Positions 26,481 through 38,300 of a stretch of 63,260 bases of DNA are shown here, piece after piece. The translations under genes and the position numbers were made by a program. Position 1 is the stretch's first letter. Each line of letters opens with the position of its first letter. The stretch comes from an uncultured Microscilla sp. (GTDB taxonomy: Bacteria; Bacteroidota; Bacteroidia; Cytophagales; Microscillaceae): the NCBI RefSeq assembly GCF_947493425.1, contig NZ_CANLRP010000032.1, positions 1 to 63,260 on the forward strand. The letters are read 5' to 3'. Below the pieces are notes generated by a model that was not told the origin of the DNA, did not search any database, and saw only the letters and a list, made by a program, of their open reading frames with translations.

Positions 26481-26894
26481 TTAAGCTACCCCATCTTTTT
26501 CTCTTTCATAGCGCTCTACATCCTCTTCTGAAATACCCAGTGAAACAATTGCTTTATTGTATATCTCTTGCTCATTAGAGTTACCTTCCTGATCATCGTC
26601 GTCTGAACTATCGTCCGATTTTAATAGTTTAAGTAACCAGTACAAAGCTTTTACCCTATCTTTATAGTCAAAGTTATTAAGTGTGGCATACACTTTCTCT
26701 ACAAAAGCCTCATCAGATAGTTCTTTGGCTTGTGTAATTACAAATTTGTATTCCTCAGCGGTCAAATGATGCTCTTCACTGGTCAGGTCTACAAGCAAAC
26801 GTTTTTCTTCTGACTGTAACACGCCATCAGCTTTGGCACCCATCAACATGAGCCCAAATACGGCTTGGTTGTAGCTGAATTCCCCGTTATTCAT
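26481..26894 (-). CDS. TerB-like protein
   Basis: 137 aa, all helical. The opening segment LMLMGAKADGVLQSEEKRLL (14-33) has the acidic-turn pattern (ADGxxxxxE) of the TerB fold, which in tellurite-resistance and phage-defence loci senses or binds metal at the membrane. The C-terminal third has a very acidic patch (Asp-Asp run near residue 93) and may be disordered. No other ter genes are near, so the label is structural only. Confidence 0.55.
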   Translation of the reverse strand: MNNGEFSYNQAVFGLMLMGAKADGVLQSEEKRLLVDLTSEEHHLTAEEYKFVITQAKELSDEAFVEKVYATLNNFDYKDRVKALYWLLKLLKSDDSSDDDDQEGNSNEQEIYNKAIVSLGISEEDVERYEREKDGVA

Positions 26895-27501
26895 AAATCA
26901 AATTAATTTTGGTAGACATATTAGTATACGTTTATTGTAATAAACGGATTTTTTTGTGCAAAAAGATGTTGTTTGTCTGTGGAATTTATCAGGACGAAGG
27001 CCCAGCACTTGTTTAACCTTTGCCAAAATATGCTTAATTACCCAATCCTTGATTTCACAGGCTGCAAAATTAATATAGTTCCGATAAATCTCTATTTATA
27101 AATGAGGTGTTTTTTATAAAATTACTGAAAACCTGTATTTTGTCAAGTAATTAGTGATTGTTTTAATTATGTTTAGGCAATTTTACAAGGCTTATAGCCA
27201 TCAAATGAGTAGAAAGTGTAAGGCAACTGTTTGAAGAGCAAGTACAAGAGTTTTTTACGTCTTTATTGATTTTTTTGCAATGCTTATGTTGTTATAAAAT
27301 AAAAAAAAGACTTTGTGAAAGGCATATCAGCTGTACCCCGTCTTATGTTTGTTGAGGAATGCTGAAAAGGAGTAGTTAAAAATGCTGGTATTTGCCCTGA
27401 AACCTGTATAAAGCCAAAACTGCTATTTGCTTTAGTTTCGGTTCATGTAGTAGGTTTAGACAAAATACAGTGATGGATTTTCAAGTTCAGTGCCTTAAAG
27501 G
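26895..27501. other. 607-bp gap with no gene seen
   Basis: AT-rich DNA between the TerB-like gene and the GEVTGHAH protein (both minus strand). No open frame over 40 codons with protein-like composition, no good hairpin and no copy of the window's repeat families. It should hold the promoter of the TerB-like gene at its left end. Confidence 0.5.
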
Positions 27502-27855
27502 CTAATCTCGAATAGCTACTACCAAATCTTTGAATGGATCATATTCTACCTGATTCACCTTAAGGTATACCCCCTTATTGAGTACAATAGTATCGTGTTC
27601 TTCGTGAGTAAGCACTGCTTCATTGATTACTTCAAACAGTATGGGTTCTATGCCTGCCTCCGGAGCGTTTGCGGCAATGTTTACCTCACCGGCCAAACGA
27701 TGGGCGTGCCCCGTTACTTCGCCATACGCTAATACTAATTTGTTGACAGGTGTCATAGTAAACGTTTCCAGGTTAGCCTGGTCAAGCCTAAAAATAATAA
27801 CATCGCCGTGGCGGTATATCTTACTAAACTTTCCCAAATGGTTTTTAGTGTTCAT
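27502..27855 (-). CDS. conserved small protein with GEVTGHAH motif
   Basis: 117 aa from the ATG at 27855. The features are RHGDVIIFRLD (15-25), LAYGEVTGHAHRL (42-54), HEEH (84-87) and a C-terminal VYLKVNQVEYDP. Proteins with this GEVTGHAH...HEEH pattern are common in bacteria and phage-related loci and seem to be small beta-barrels with a His cluster, but I know of no proven function. An upstream GTG at 27894 falls inside a promoter-like box, which favours the ATG. It follows the DUF3857 pair at 75 bp on the same strand and may be co-transcribed. Confidence 0.65.
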   Translation of the reverse strand: MNTKNHLGKFSKIYRHGDVIIFRLDQANLETFTMTPVNKLVLAYGEVTGHAHRLAGEVNIAANAPEAGIEPILFEVINEAVLTHEEHDTIVLNKGVYLKVNQVEYDPFKDLVVAIRD

Positions 27856-27893
27856 AGTATTGTTGTTTTGGTTTGTTAAAGCCTCAATATACA

Positions 27894-27901
27894 CAAATAT
27901 A
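27894..27901 (-). promoter_or_regulatory. possible Bacteroidota -7 box for the GEVTGHAH gene
   Basis: On the minus strand the sequence is TATATTTG, a match to TAnnTTTG. It lies 38 bp before the ATG. No TTG is at the expected -33 distance, so this is weak. Confidence 0.3.
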
Positions 27902-27930
27902 AGCAGAGCTTCAAGTGATAAGTGGCGTTC

Positions 27931-29856
27931 CTATGTGCCACTTACCAGCACTACCATCTCTTTGTCGGCCTTGGTTACTTGTTTGTAAAATTTCACCATT
28001 TCCTGGTACTTTTCTTTGGGGAATGTACCAGCGTTGACTACCATTTTACGAACATAGGTGATTTTTCTGCCGTCCATGAACACTTTCATTTTATAAGATC
28101 CAAATTCGTTGCTGAATTTTATTGGGGCAGGTTTGTATTCGGCGTCATACTTTTCAGGTACTTGATAACTAATGCTATCTATATCAGTAAAAGCATACAC
28201 TGACGAAATATAAATATCGCTTGAACGGTCTTTCATTGTTGGGGGGACTGTCCGGTAACGATTCATCAGGTTAGGTTTTAGAAATAAACGCTTACCACTT
28301 TTAGACGCCAGCCTTCTTATGTTTAGTTGCAAAGTTTCGGTACCTACTGGCAAGCGATCTTTCTTGAGTGTCAATTGATACTGGGCTATTTCAAAACCAG
28401 TGAGTTGGAGATGCTCATACAGCCACTTCTTTTGTACTTCAGGTGCTTGGCTAATTAGCCAGGCAATGGCTTCACTTTGAATGGCCTTGTACTTTGTTTG
28501 TATTTTTGCTGTAGCATTACCATCAGGAGCAATGGTTACCTGGGCTTGACGATGCAGGGTGTTTACGCTTTGGTCATACACAGGGGTACGAACTATTTTC
28601 CCCCCTTGAGGGGTAGCCAGTAATACTTCTCTATCTCCGGTAAAACTACCCATATACCCAAATGATTCGCTTTGACTGGTACACTCAAGCCAGATAGTAT
28701 CTTTAGCTGTAGGTACACACAAAATCACGTGGTTGAACTGTGACGATGGAAAATCTGTCTGGATGGGTCTTTTATTTTTTCCGGCCTTTACCAAGGTGTA
28801 AAATGAAGCAATGCCTAGTTTCTTAAGCAAAGCATACATGTAGTTGCTCAATGCTTTACAATCTCCATAGCCCTTTTGGTCTACAGTCAGTGCCTTGAAG
28901 GGTTGCCAACCACCAATACCCAGCTGAATGCTCACGTAACGAGTATTTTGTTGGAGATAGTTGTACACAACTTTGATTTTATCTTCAATACTGCTCAATT
29001 TTGAGGTCATCGCCTTGAGCTTCTTTGTTGTTTCGGGACTCACCTCGTCTCGGTTGGCATTGAGCTGGTTTATCCATTTCCCAAAACTATTCCAGCTTTG
29101 CATGTTGCCTTTAAAGCCCTCTATCTCAAAGTAGTTGGGTGCCAGCAAAAGGCGAGGAAAAGAGGTTTGTTTTTTATAAGGGATTGGCTGGGCAGCAGGC
29201 AATTGAGCAATGCTCCAGGTTTGTACCCCGTTTTGTTCGGGTGTTTTGGTGGCTTTCTCAAGGTTGATTGCTTTGTAACGAAAGGAGTGACTGAGCAGTG
29301 AAAAAACAGTAAAAGACGACCTTTCTACGGACATTTTTTGGCTGGTTTGTGGGTGCCAACCCGGAAAAAACAGCAAGCCATTATAAGTTTTGGCATACTC
29401 ACACTTGATTGTATAAGGGTAAGTATTGTGCCTCAGCTTGGCGTATTTTACGCGGTTGTCGGTATACAAAGAAAACCCATCGGCAGAGCTATAGTCTTGA
29501 ACGTCACGCTGTTTAATCCTGCGCACAAACTTTCCGTTGGCATCATACACCGCTGCCCGCATGTAATCAATGTGGCTAAGCTTGTTATAAAATACTGTGA
29601 AGTTGGCAAAGTGGTCTCCTGCCTCATTCAAGATAGTATATACATACGATGTTGTAAAAACACCCTCACCAATGCTTTGTATACGCAAGTGGCTTGAATC
29701 TTTTCTTACTACTATGCTGGCTCCTTTCAATAGGTTAGGGGAGATCTTAGTAGCAGCATATTGAGGTTGATCAGCTTGGGTAAGCTGGGCTATGCTGTTT
29801 TGGTGAACAACAAGCCCTAGCACACAGATCAAAAAAACACTTTTCAATCGTTTCAT
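27931..29856 (-). CDS. DUF3857 and transglutaminase-domain secreted protein
   Basis: 641 aa. Signal peptide (cut near residue 24), then the DUF3857 domain (about 45-240), then a transglutaminase-like core with Cys333 in GYGDCKALSNY, His376 in FNHVIL and the acidic residue Glu391 in WLECTSQ, then a C-terminal beta domain. Cys and His are in place, so the core may be active as a peptidase or crosslinker; the third residue is Glu rather than Asp, as in many Bacteroidota members. It lies 14 bp downstream of a second DUF3857 gene, so the two share a transcript and probably work in the same periplasmic or surface process, which is not known. Confidence 0.85.
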   Translation of the reverse strand: MKRLKSVFLICVLGLVVHQNSIAQLTQADQPQYAATKISPNLLKGASIVVRKDSSHLRIQSIGEGVFTTSYVYTILNEAGDHFANFTVFYNKLSHIDYMRAAVYDANGKFVRRIKQRDVQDYSSADGFSLYTDNRVKYAKLRHNTYPYTIKCEYAKTYNGLLFFPGWHPQTSQKMSVERSSFTVFSLLSHSFRYKAINLEKATKTPEQNGVQTWSIAQLPAAQPIPYKKQTSFPRLLLAPNYFEIEGFKGNMQSWNSFGKWINQLNANRDEVSPETTKKLKAMTSKLSSIEDKIKVVYNYLQQNTRYVSIQLGIGGWQPFKALTVDQKGYGDCKALSNYMYALLKKLGIASFYTLVKAGKNKRPIQTDFPSSQFNHVILCVPTAKDTIWLECTSQSESFGYMGSFTGDREVLLATPQGGKIVRTPVYDQSVNTLHRQAQVTIAPDGNATAKIQTKYKAIQSEAIAWLISQAPEVQKKWLYEHLQLTGFEIAQYQLTLKKDRLPVGTETLQLNIRRLASKSGKRLFLKPNLMNRYRTVPPTMKDRSSDIYISSVYAFTDIDSISYQVPEKYDAEYKPAPIKFSNEFGSYKMKVFMDGRKITYVRKMVVNAGTFPKEKYQEMVKFYKQVTKADKEMVVLVSGT

Positions 29857-29870
29857 TTAAATGTTTGTGT

Positions 29871-31853
29871 TTATATTTTTTTCAATACAATTTGTTCCTG
29901 TACTTTGTCTATCATTTGGTTATATAGCTCACGTAGCCCCAAGTACTCAGAGGCTAAAAAAACCGGTTTATTGATAGCAAATCTTATAATTACCTGTACC
30001 TTACCTTTTTGTTTTTGAGCAATATAAATGAGTCTTCCCGCTCGTTTGGGCAAAGACACCACCTTTTGTTTAGGCATAGATTCTACCTCATAACCTTTAG
30101 GTATCTTTATGGTAAAAAGATAGTTTTGTTTGAAGGTATAACCAAAGTCAATAGGTAGTTGCCTTGTTTTTGCTTTGAAAGGGTTTTCGTGAAGCTCAGG
30201 GGTAAGTACAGGGGTAATATAAAACATATTACCTGCTTTTTTGATACTGGCATCTTCTTTCAAATTCAAAATGTATTTTGCTGTAAACGGCTTGTAAATA
30301 TTTTTGCTGTTTTGAAATTTATGAGCATTTACTGTATACTCTGAACCTTTCCAGAATTTTTTAGCGTATTTTTGAGGTTTTTGTTGGTGTAATTTTTTAC
30401 GTTCATCATAAGCAGCAAATCCTTTTTGAGTGATTGAAGCTACTGTTTTAGAAGTACCATCTTCGGCGAGTATAACCTCTATACCTACCTGAGTACTACT
30501 TGGAGTGTTGCCCAAAAATATCCAGCTTCCTCCTTGGTTATTGACTGATCTACCCAAACCGTTCAAGCAACGGTAAGGCAACGTGCCTAAATCTAACAAA
30601 GGGTCGGTAGCATCTGCCAATATAGTTGTATTGGAATTAAGTTTTATTTGAGCAATCATATAGTTTAAACGATTGATCATTGGGGCACTACTAGGCTTTA
30701 TTTTTCCATGTGATCGCGTACTTAGTACCACTGGATCGGTCTTGATGCCTAGTTTTCGGAGCAACGAAACTAGTAAGAAATTAATGGCAGTAGCATTACC
30801 AGTTTTTTTGCGGTAAACAACATCTAAAGGTTCATAAACAAATATTCTTTTTTTCTTGTTCCAAGTCATATAAGACTGTATGTGTTGGTAGGCTGCCACA
30901 ACCCTTTGTGTAGTGTCTGAGTATTTGCTACGAATATTGTTTGCTACCTCATCCAGAAAAGTGTTGAATTTAAGGTGGGCTCCAAAGTTTTCGTGAGTCA
31001 ATAATTGGTTATTGGCAGTAGCCCAATTGGTGTAATAGTTTGTAGAAGCACCATTCGGAATATTGACTTGATTTAAGCGAAACTCGATGCCCGGAGTATA
31101 GTCTTTCAAGGTAGTAATATGGCTTTCTTCCTTAAGGGCGGGTAGGTCTTTTACTGCCCAGTGGTAGTGGGTTGTTTTAACAGGCATTTGGTTGTTCATG
31201 CCAGAAGCCTTCATTTCGGTAATTCGTCGAATGCTATAATTGATTAAATACCCTCGGTTAGCAACGTTGTACTTAACGAAGTTAGGCACCTCTACTTTAT
31301 ACTCGCTCCACACAACAGGTATACTCTTTTGAAAATACCAGCTTTTTAGGTTTCTGAAGTCTTTCGATTTTATGGTGTAGGTATACTCTATTACAGTTCC
31401 TTCTTTTACCTTAGAAAAAGCCATTGTTTTTTGTTTCCAGTATTTGTTTAACTTTTGGGTCAAAACAGTTTTAGGGTCAAACTTTTGTTTGACAACTTTG
31501 CCATTTACTAAGTTGTAAGTATATCCACGAATATAGCGTACAGATTCTCCTCTAATACCACTTATGTAGTAAGGTATTTGAACGTTTGACCATTTATAAC
31601 CTGATTTATTTATTATTTTTATTCTTACATGTCTAGTATGTATCACCGACAAGTCATCAGTGTCTATGCTGGTCTCTCCTTTGTCATACAGAATCACTGC
31701 CGTAGCGTTACTGTCTTTAGGATAGACCTTCATTTCCAGCCATTTCTTATCTATTTTGCCTAGCCTTACTTTGGGAGCTTTTACTTTTTGTTGTGCATTT
31801 GCATTGATTACAAATAAAAATATTGCCATCAGCAATAGCGTAAAAATTCTCAT
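29871..31853 (-). CDS. DUF3857 and transglutaminase-like protein lacking the catalytic Cys
   Basis: 660 aa from the ATG at 31853, which starts a clean signal peptide (MRIFTLLLMAIFLFVINANA); an ATG at 31880 is also possible. The architecture is that of its downstream neighbour. In the place of the transglutaminase GDC motif it reads KKTGNATAINFLL, so the nucleophile Cys is missing and the core should be inactive in catalysis, as in many Bacteroidota paralogues. A DUF3858-like beta domain ends the protein. It is the first gene of the pair; an inactive partner next to a Cys-bearing one suggests a receptor or complex role. Confidence 0.83.
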   Translation of the reverse strand: MRIFTLLLMAIFLFVINANAQQKVKAPKVRLGKIDKKWLEMKVYPKDSNATAVILYDKGETSIDTDDLSVIHTRHVRIKIINKSGYKWSNVQIPYYISGIRGESVRYIRGYTYNLVNGKVVKQKFDPKTVLTQKLNKYWKQKTMAFSKVKEGTVIEYTYTIKSKDFRNLKSWYFQKSIPVVWSEYKVEVPNFVKYNVANRGYLINYSIRRITEMKASGMNNQMPVKTTHYHWAVKDLPALKEESHITTLKDYTPGIEFRLNQVNIPNGASTNYYTNWATANNQLLTHENFGAHLKFNTFLDEVANNIRSKYSDTTQRVVAAYQHIQSYMTWNKKKRIFVYEPLDVVYRKKTGNATAINFLLVSLLRKLGIKTDPVVLSTRSHGKIKPSSAPMINRLNYMIAQIKLNSNTTILADATDPLLDLGTLPYRCLNGLGRSVNNQGGSWIFLGNTPSSTQVGIEVILAEDGTSKTVASITQKGFAAYDERKKLHQQKPQKYAKKFWKGSEYTVNAHKFQNSKNIYKPFTAKYILNLKEDASIKKAGNMFYITPVLTPELHENPFKAKTRQLPIDFGYTFKQNYLFTIKIPKGYEVESMPKQKVVSLPKRAGRLIYIAQKQKGKVQVIIRFAINKPVFLASEYLGLRELYNQMIDKVQEQIVLKKI

Positions 31854-31995
31854 TATTGAATCTGATATTAATTTTATCATCTGAATAGGTTTGATATACA
31901 AAATTATAATACCAGCATTACTTGAGGCAAACGGATGTTTTTATTAGATTTTTTTCAAATTTCTTTATTGTAAGGTAAGTAGAGAAGGGGTGAGA

Positions 31996-32031
31996 ATAAA
32001 AAACTCCCTGTTTTGTGGCCAAGCAGGGAGT
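31996..32031 (-). terminator. rho-independent terminator after the DUF255 gene
   Basis: Minus-strand stem ACTCCCTG / CAGGGAGT (8 bp) with a 13-nt loop and a T-run. It is 23 bp after the stop codon of the thioredoxin-domain gene. Confidence 0.8.
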
Positions 32032-32053
32032 AAGTGTTTAATAACAAGACAGA

Positions 32054-34099
<2,046 letters not shown>

Positions 34100-34236
34100 A
34101 TTTAGTCTTGTTATTTTACTTTGGTTAAGCGCAAATTTTAGTATAGTTTGTACCAAGGTAGAAGTAAATATATCTAATAAACAGGTGCAATTGTTATACT
34201 ATGAGTAAATTATACCTACTTGTGGTTTATAGCTTC

Positions 34237-34695
34237 TTACTTCAAAGTGAAAGAACAAGTCAAACCTACACAAAAGTTTCGGGGGAGTCGCTCTACTCCA
34301 AAAATAGCCCGTGAATGTAGCCCTTTTTTACCTAAAACAGCCAAAAATAGTTTTGAGGCACCATCGACTATTTGTGGCGAATCATCCCATTCGGGTGCAG
34401 CCTGAAAGTAAGCATCTATATGGTTGAGTCCCTCTATATTATTAAATCCAACTTTGGCATTCATTTGTGCTAACACATTGAGTGTGCAAAGTTCCATAGC
34501 CCTAAGACCTTCTTCAGTAGGTATTTCTGCCCCTAGTCGTCCCTGAAACTTAAATACTTCGTTTTCAATTGGAAACTGAATCGCGAGGTAGGCTATTTTG
34601 CCACGAATATTTACCGATTGGTAAGCTCCCCCCGGAGTAGATGGCTTGGGCAAACTTAAATTTAGTTTTTTTAGATTCTCTAACAGGTTCAACAT
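34237..34695 (-). CDS. RidA-family protein
   Basis: 152 aa, matching the YjgF/RidA subgroup with longer N-terminus (LNLSLPKPSTPGGAYQSV, then IAYLAIQFPI and GLRAMELCTLNVLAQM). RidA proteins remove reactive enamine/imine intermediates. The arginine that RidA uses lies near residue 134-139 (RAIFGVERLP), in the expected place. It starts 18 bp after the phosphatase-like gene, so they form a two-gene unit. Confidence 0.82.
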   Translation of the reverse strand: MLNLLENLKKLNLSLPKPSTPGGAYQSVNIRGKIAYLAIQFPIENEVFKFQGRLGAEIPTEEGLRAMELCTLNVLAQMNAKVGFNNIEGLNHIDAYFQAAPEWDDSPQIVDGASKLFLAVLGKKGLHSRAIFGVERLPRNFCVGLTCSFTLK

Positions 34696-34713
34696 GGTTT
34701 ATTTGATTTACAC

Positions 34714-35301
34714 TTATGTAGAAACACTATTTCTCCATTCTTTCTTTTCTATCGTCTGCACATTTTCTACGTGATGCAAGGTATATAAATATTTTTTCAA
34801 AAGCATCAATTCAACGTCGTTTACATCGCCTTGAAAGTCATTGATATAAATGGCATTGGCACTATTAAAAAATACTTTTTCGGGAGAGTTATCCACAATC
34901 AGTATTTTGTGTAGCGAGTACCCTCTTTTTCGCACCTTTTCTAGTTTTTTAAACCAGCAGCTAGGTTTTTGACTATCACTCAATGCTTGATGATTGGTTG
35001 GTGAATAATGCAAAGGCAAGCAGCCAAAAGTGCATCTTTTTCTACTCCATACAAAGCTTAAAGGGATGCTTTGAGGGAAAATTCTCTTGACTATTGGGTT
35101 GACATAATTGCGGTGGGCAGACGACCACACCGCCAATTCAAAATATTGTTGACAAGTATAAAGAAACTCTTCCAGATAAGGACGTTTGTACACATAATGG
35201 TATGCTGATAGCATAAATGCTGGCTCAATGTTGATGAGGGGCATCTGGGAAGTGTAAATAAGTGTTTCATCAAGATCAAGGATTAACAGTGTTTTTGGCA
35301 T
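34714..35301 (-). CDS. FCP1-like (NIF) HAD phosphatase
   Basis: 195 aa. The catalytic motif DLDETL (9-14, with Asp9 and Asp11) is at the start; the ELAVWSSAHRNYV segment (motif II) and ILIVDNSPEKVF (motif III/IV) follow in the right order for the FCP1/SCP group of HAD phosphatases. In eukaryotes these dephosphorylate the RNA polymerase tail; bacterial members are little studied. Cytoplasmic. The RidA gene follows at once. Confidence 0.85.
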   Translation of the reverse strand: MPKTLLILDLDETLIYTSQMPLINIEPAFMLSAYHYVYKRPYLEEFLYTCQQYFELAVWSSAHRNYVNPIVKRIFPQSIPLSFVWSRKRCTFGCLPLHYSPTNHQALSDSQKPSCWFKKLEKVRKRGYSLHKILIVDNSPEKVFFNSANAIYINDFQGDVNDVELMLLKKYLYTLHHVENVQTIEKKEWRNSVST

Positions 35302-35391
35302 ACATGTTTGTTTGAATAGGGTCTAAAGTACAAAAACTACCCAACAAAGAATGTCAGGTAGTTTTACTAAGCAAAAATACAGTGAGTAGTA

Positions 35392-38300
35392 TTATTTGCT
35401 AATGATGAGTTTTAAACGGGTAGATAAATTTGTACTACTTAGATTGATAAAATGTAAACCACTGCTCAGGTTGAGTGAGTTTAGCTCAATTGTATTTGCA
35501 TTACTTCTTGAGCCTGCCCCAATGGTTTGAGTGTATACTGTTTTACCCGAAATATCAGTAATTGTCAGTTGAATTTCCTCATTTGGCAGGCTTACCTCCG
35601 AACTTATTTTCACATAGTCTCCATTGTTAGGGTTCGGAAATATGGTGAATCCTGCAGTAAATGAGACCTCAGCACTTACCATTTTTGAGTGTTGAAATTT
35701 GCCATCTTTATCATACACCTTGATACGGTAATAGTTTATACCATTGATTGGTTGGGCATCTATTGCCGTATAGGTTTGTGTTAAACCTTGCTTACCCAAT
35801 GCTACTTGATCGCCTATTTTTATAAACGATTGTCCATCTACACTTTTTTCAACTTCATAATGACTCAAGTCAGCTTCGCTAAAACTTGTCCACTCTAACA
35901 ATACCTTTTTACCCTGTGGCGTGGCTTTTAGGGTAATATAATCAACTGGTAAAGCTGAGTATTTGATACCCATAGCAAATGTACCACTACCCAGTTGAGA
36001 AAAACTGGTTACATTATTAATAATAGTTGACTCTCCAATATCGGCATTGACTGTATTTTCGCCACCCAGGTTGATCCATGAGGCTCCCACAGTATGGTAA
36101 GGTACCTCTGAATCTAAACCTTTTTGGGTACTTGTTAGGGATGAGTTCACATCTCCTGGATCTTGTAATATACGGTAGTTGTCAAGGTTGGCGGTGGCTA
36201 TAGTGCCTAAGCCTATCGTGGTTCCTGTTAATGCTTGGGTAGTAATGCTTTCCACATCTAAGGTCAATGGCAACCCGATTTTTCCAGCAGCAAAGTTCAA
36301 GTCGTTATTGTCTTTATCTTTAGCATACGAAGAATTGATGAAAGGATAAGGTGCCTGGTATACCCTGTAGTGAGCATCAAGCAATACGTTTACATCTGCT
36401 GACGCTGGAATGATTCTGCCATCCACTGGAAGTGCGTTAAACCTTTCTATTATATACAGGGCTTGGTCTTCATCGTTGCTTGATGCAATACCATCTAAGG
36501 TGAAGTCAAGTTTAACTGGACCTGGGTAACTTGTTTCTTTTCCTATATAATAATCGTAATCAGTGTTAGTGTTGTAAAGACGACCCATTGGTCCATCTAC
36601 GTAACCATTGCCTGTTGTTAGAGCGTTGGTAGCAACGCTTCCTGTTCCTCCCACAATGCATTCTCTTAGGGTATCAGATACAATATTGTTGGCTTTAAAA
36701 TCAAGTTTGTTAGTAATTTCTGTTCTTGTCAATAAAGTTACGTGATTAGCAGACTTGTAGATATCTACATTGTGGAAACTTTCTTTATCAATGGGAACGA
36801 ACACTACAGTGGGTGCTGATGTATAAGCATTACCTTGATCAGTGATTGTTAATCCATTTATTTTACCATCTGTATCGATACTGGCAGTAGCTTTGGCTCC
36901 ATAGCCGCCGCCACCTTCTAAAATTACCTGAGGTGCTATGGCATATTTTTCACCATCGTCTACCCTTGTAATGCCTGTGACTTTATCACCCGTAAGGGCG
37001 GCGGTAGCTGTGGCTATAGTTCTAAAACCTTTAGATACTGTTTGATCAAGATTACTGGCAAATATAACCTTACCTGCTTTGGGTTCAAAGTTTCCTTCGT
37101 TTTGCCATTTACCCCATAATTCTATAGTGTTGTTGTCATTAGAAGGGTTGAGTCTTGTGCCTGCATTTTTGATGCTTAAATCGTTTTCCACTCTTATATA
37201 CGAGTTGAGTTCGGTAGTACCATCTGAAAGGGTTAAATTGTAAAACGCGTTGGCATGCTCATCTGCTTCTCCTACAGTAGCAGTAGAGCTATGAGCTGGT
37301 ACCTCAGAGTAACTTTCTGTAATGCCAGACGTAGCGTTGATGGTACGGGTAAGTGGTTGGTTAAACTCAACAGTACCCCCTCCGTGAATGAACCTACCTT
37401 CGTTACTCCAACTGCCTCCGATAGACATAGTCGCAGCCGGGTTTTTTACAGCAGTGGTAGTAGCAGCACTTGCCGAAAAACTTTCCAGTATAGTCATTGG
37501 TCGGTCAAGTTCTAATAAAATAGCGCCTCGAGCATTAGATGGATTAGGCCCTGGAATCAAAGTTTCGATGGTCAAGCTTCTACAGGTGATAGGGTGAGCC
37601 ACTGGATCAAGGTCCACCTGTACCAAGAAGTTGGTAGGGGCAATCACCGTTCCTGGACCTGCTGGGTTACTGTATTGTAATGACATCAATTGATAGTCAA
37701 TAATAACGTGTTTATCTGGAGTGGGTATTCCATTGGGGCGCCAATTATTGGGGTTTCTCCATGAGGTTCCTGAGCTTGATGGTCCCCCATCCCAGCGAAC
37801 AATGTTTGGCTCTACCCAAATCACCAAACCATCGCCTGTATTGTTAGGACTTGTTTCATCGTCATAATCTTCCCCCGAGAATGTCCCCAAGGCATCTTTA
37901 AAGACAATTTGGTTTTCTGTATTTGAACTGGTGCCTATTCTTCTAACATTGTTAGAATGGAATGGGTTCGTAATTCGTGTGGGGTTTTGCGGAAAAAGCA
38001 CGTTGTAGATAGTGTCTACTACTGGATTTGCCTGGTAATCGTGGGTTACACTGGCAGGCAATGACTCTTCTGTACTATAAGCATTTGTACCATTACGGTA
38101 TGCACTGTAGTTTTCCGGAAAAGTAATAAATACCCCATTTACTGAACCCCCTGCATTATCTCTGTTGTATCCATTGGTGAATATGCCATCGCTAAAAGTA
38201 GCTGCTGGGTATACATTTTTGGGCGTCAACACAATGGAGCTAATCTGAGCCCCAGCAAGATAGGCAAGGGCTGCACCATCTCCTTGGTTAGGGTTTCCAC

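Noticed and set aside
26481..26894. A tellurite-resistance operon
   Set aside because: Only a TerB-like fold is present; no terC, terD or terZ-type gene lies near.
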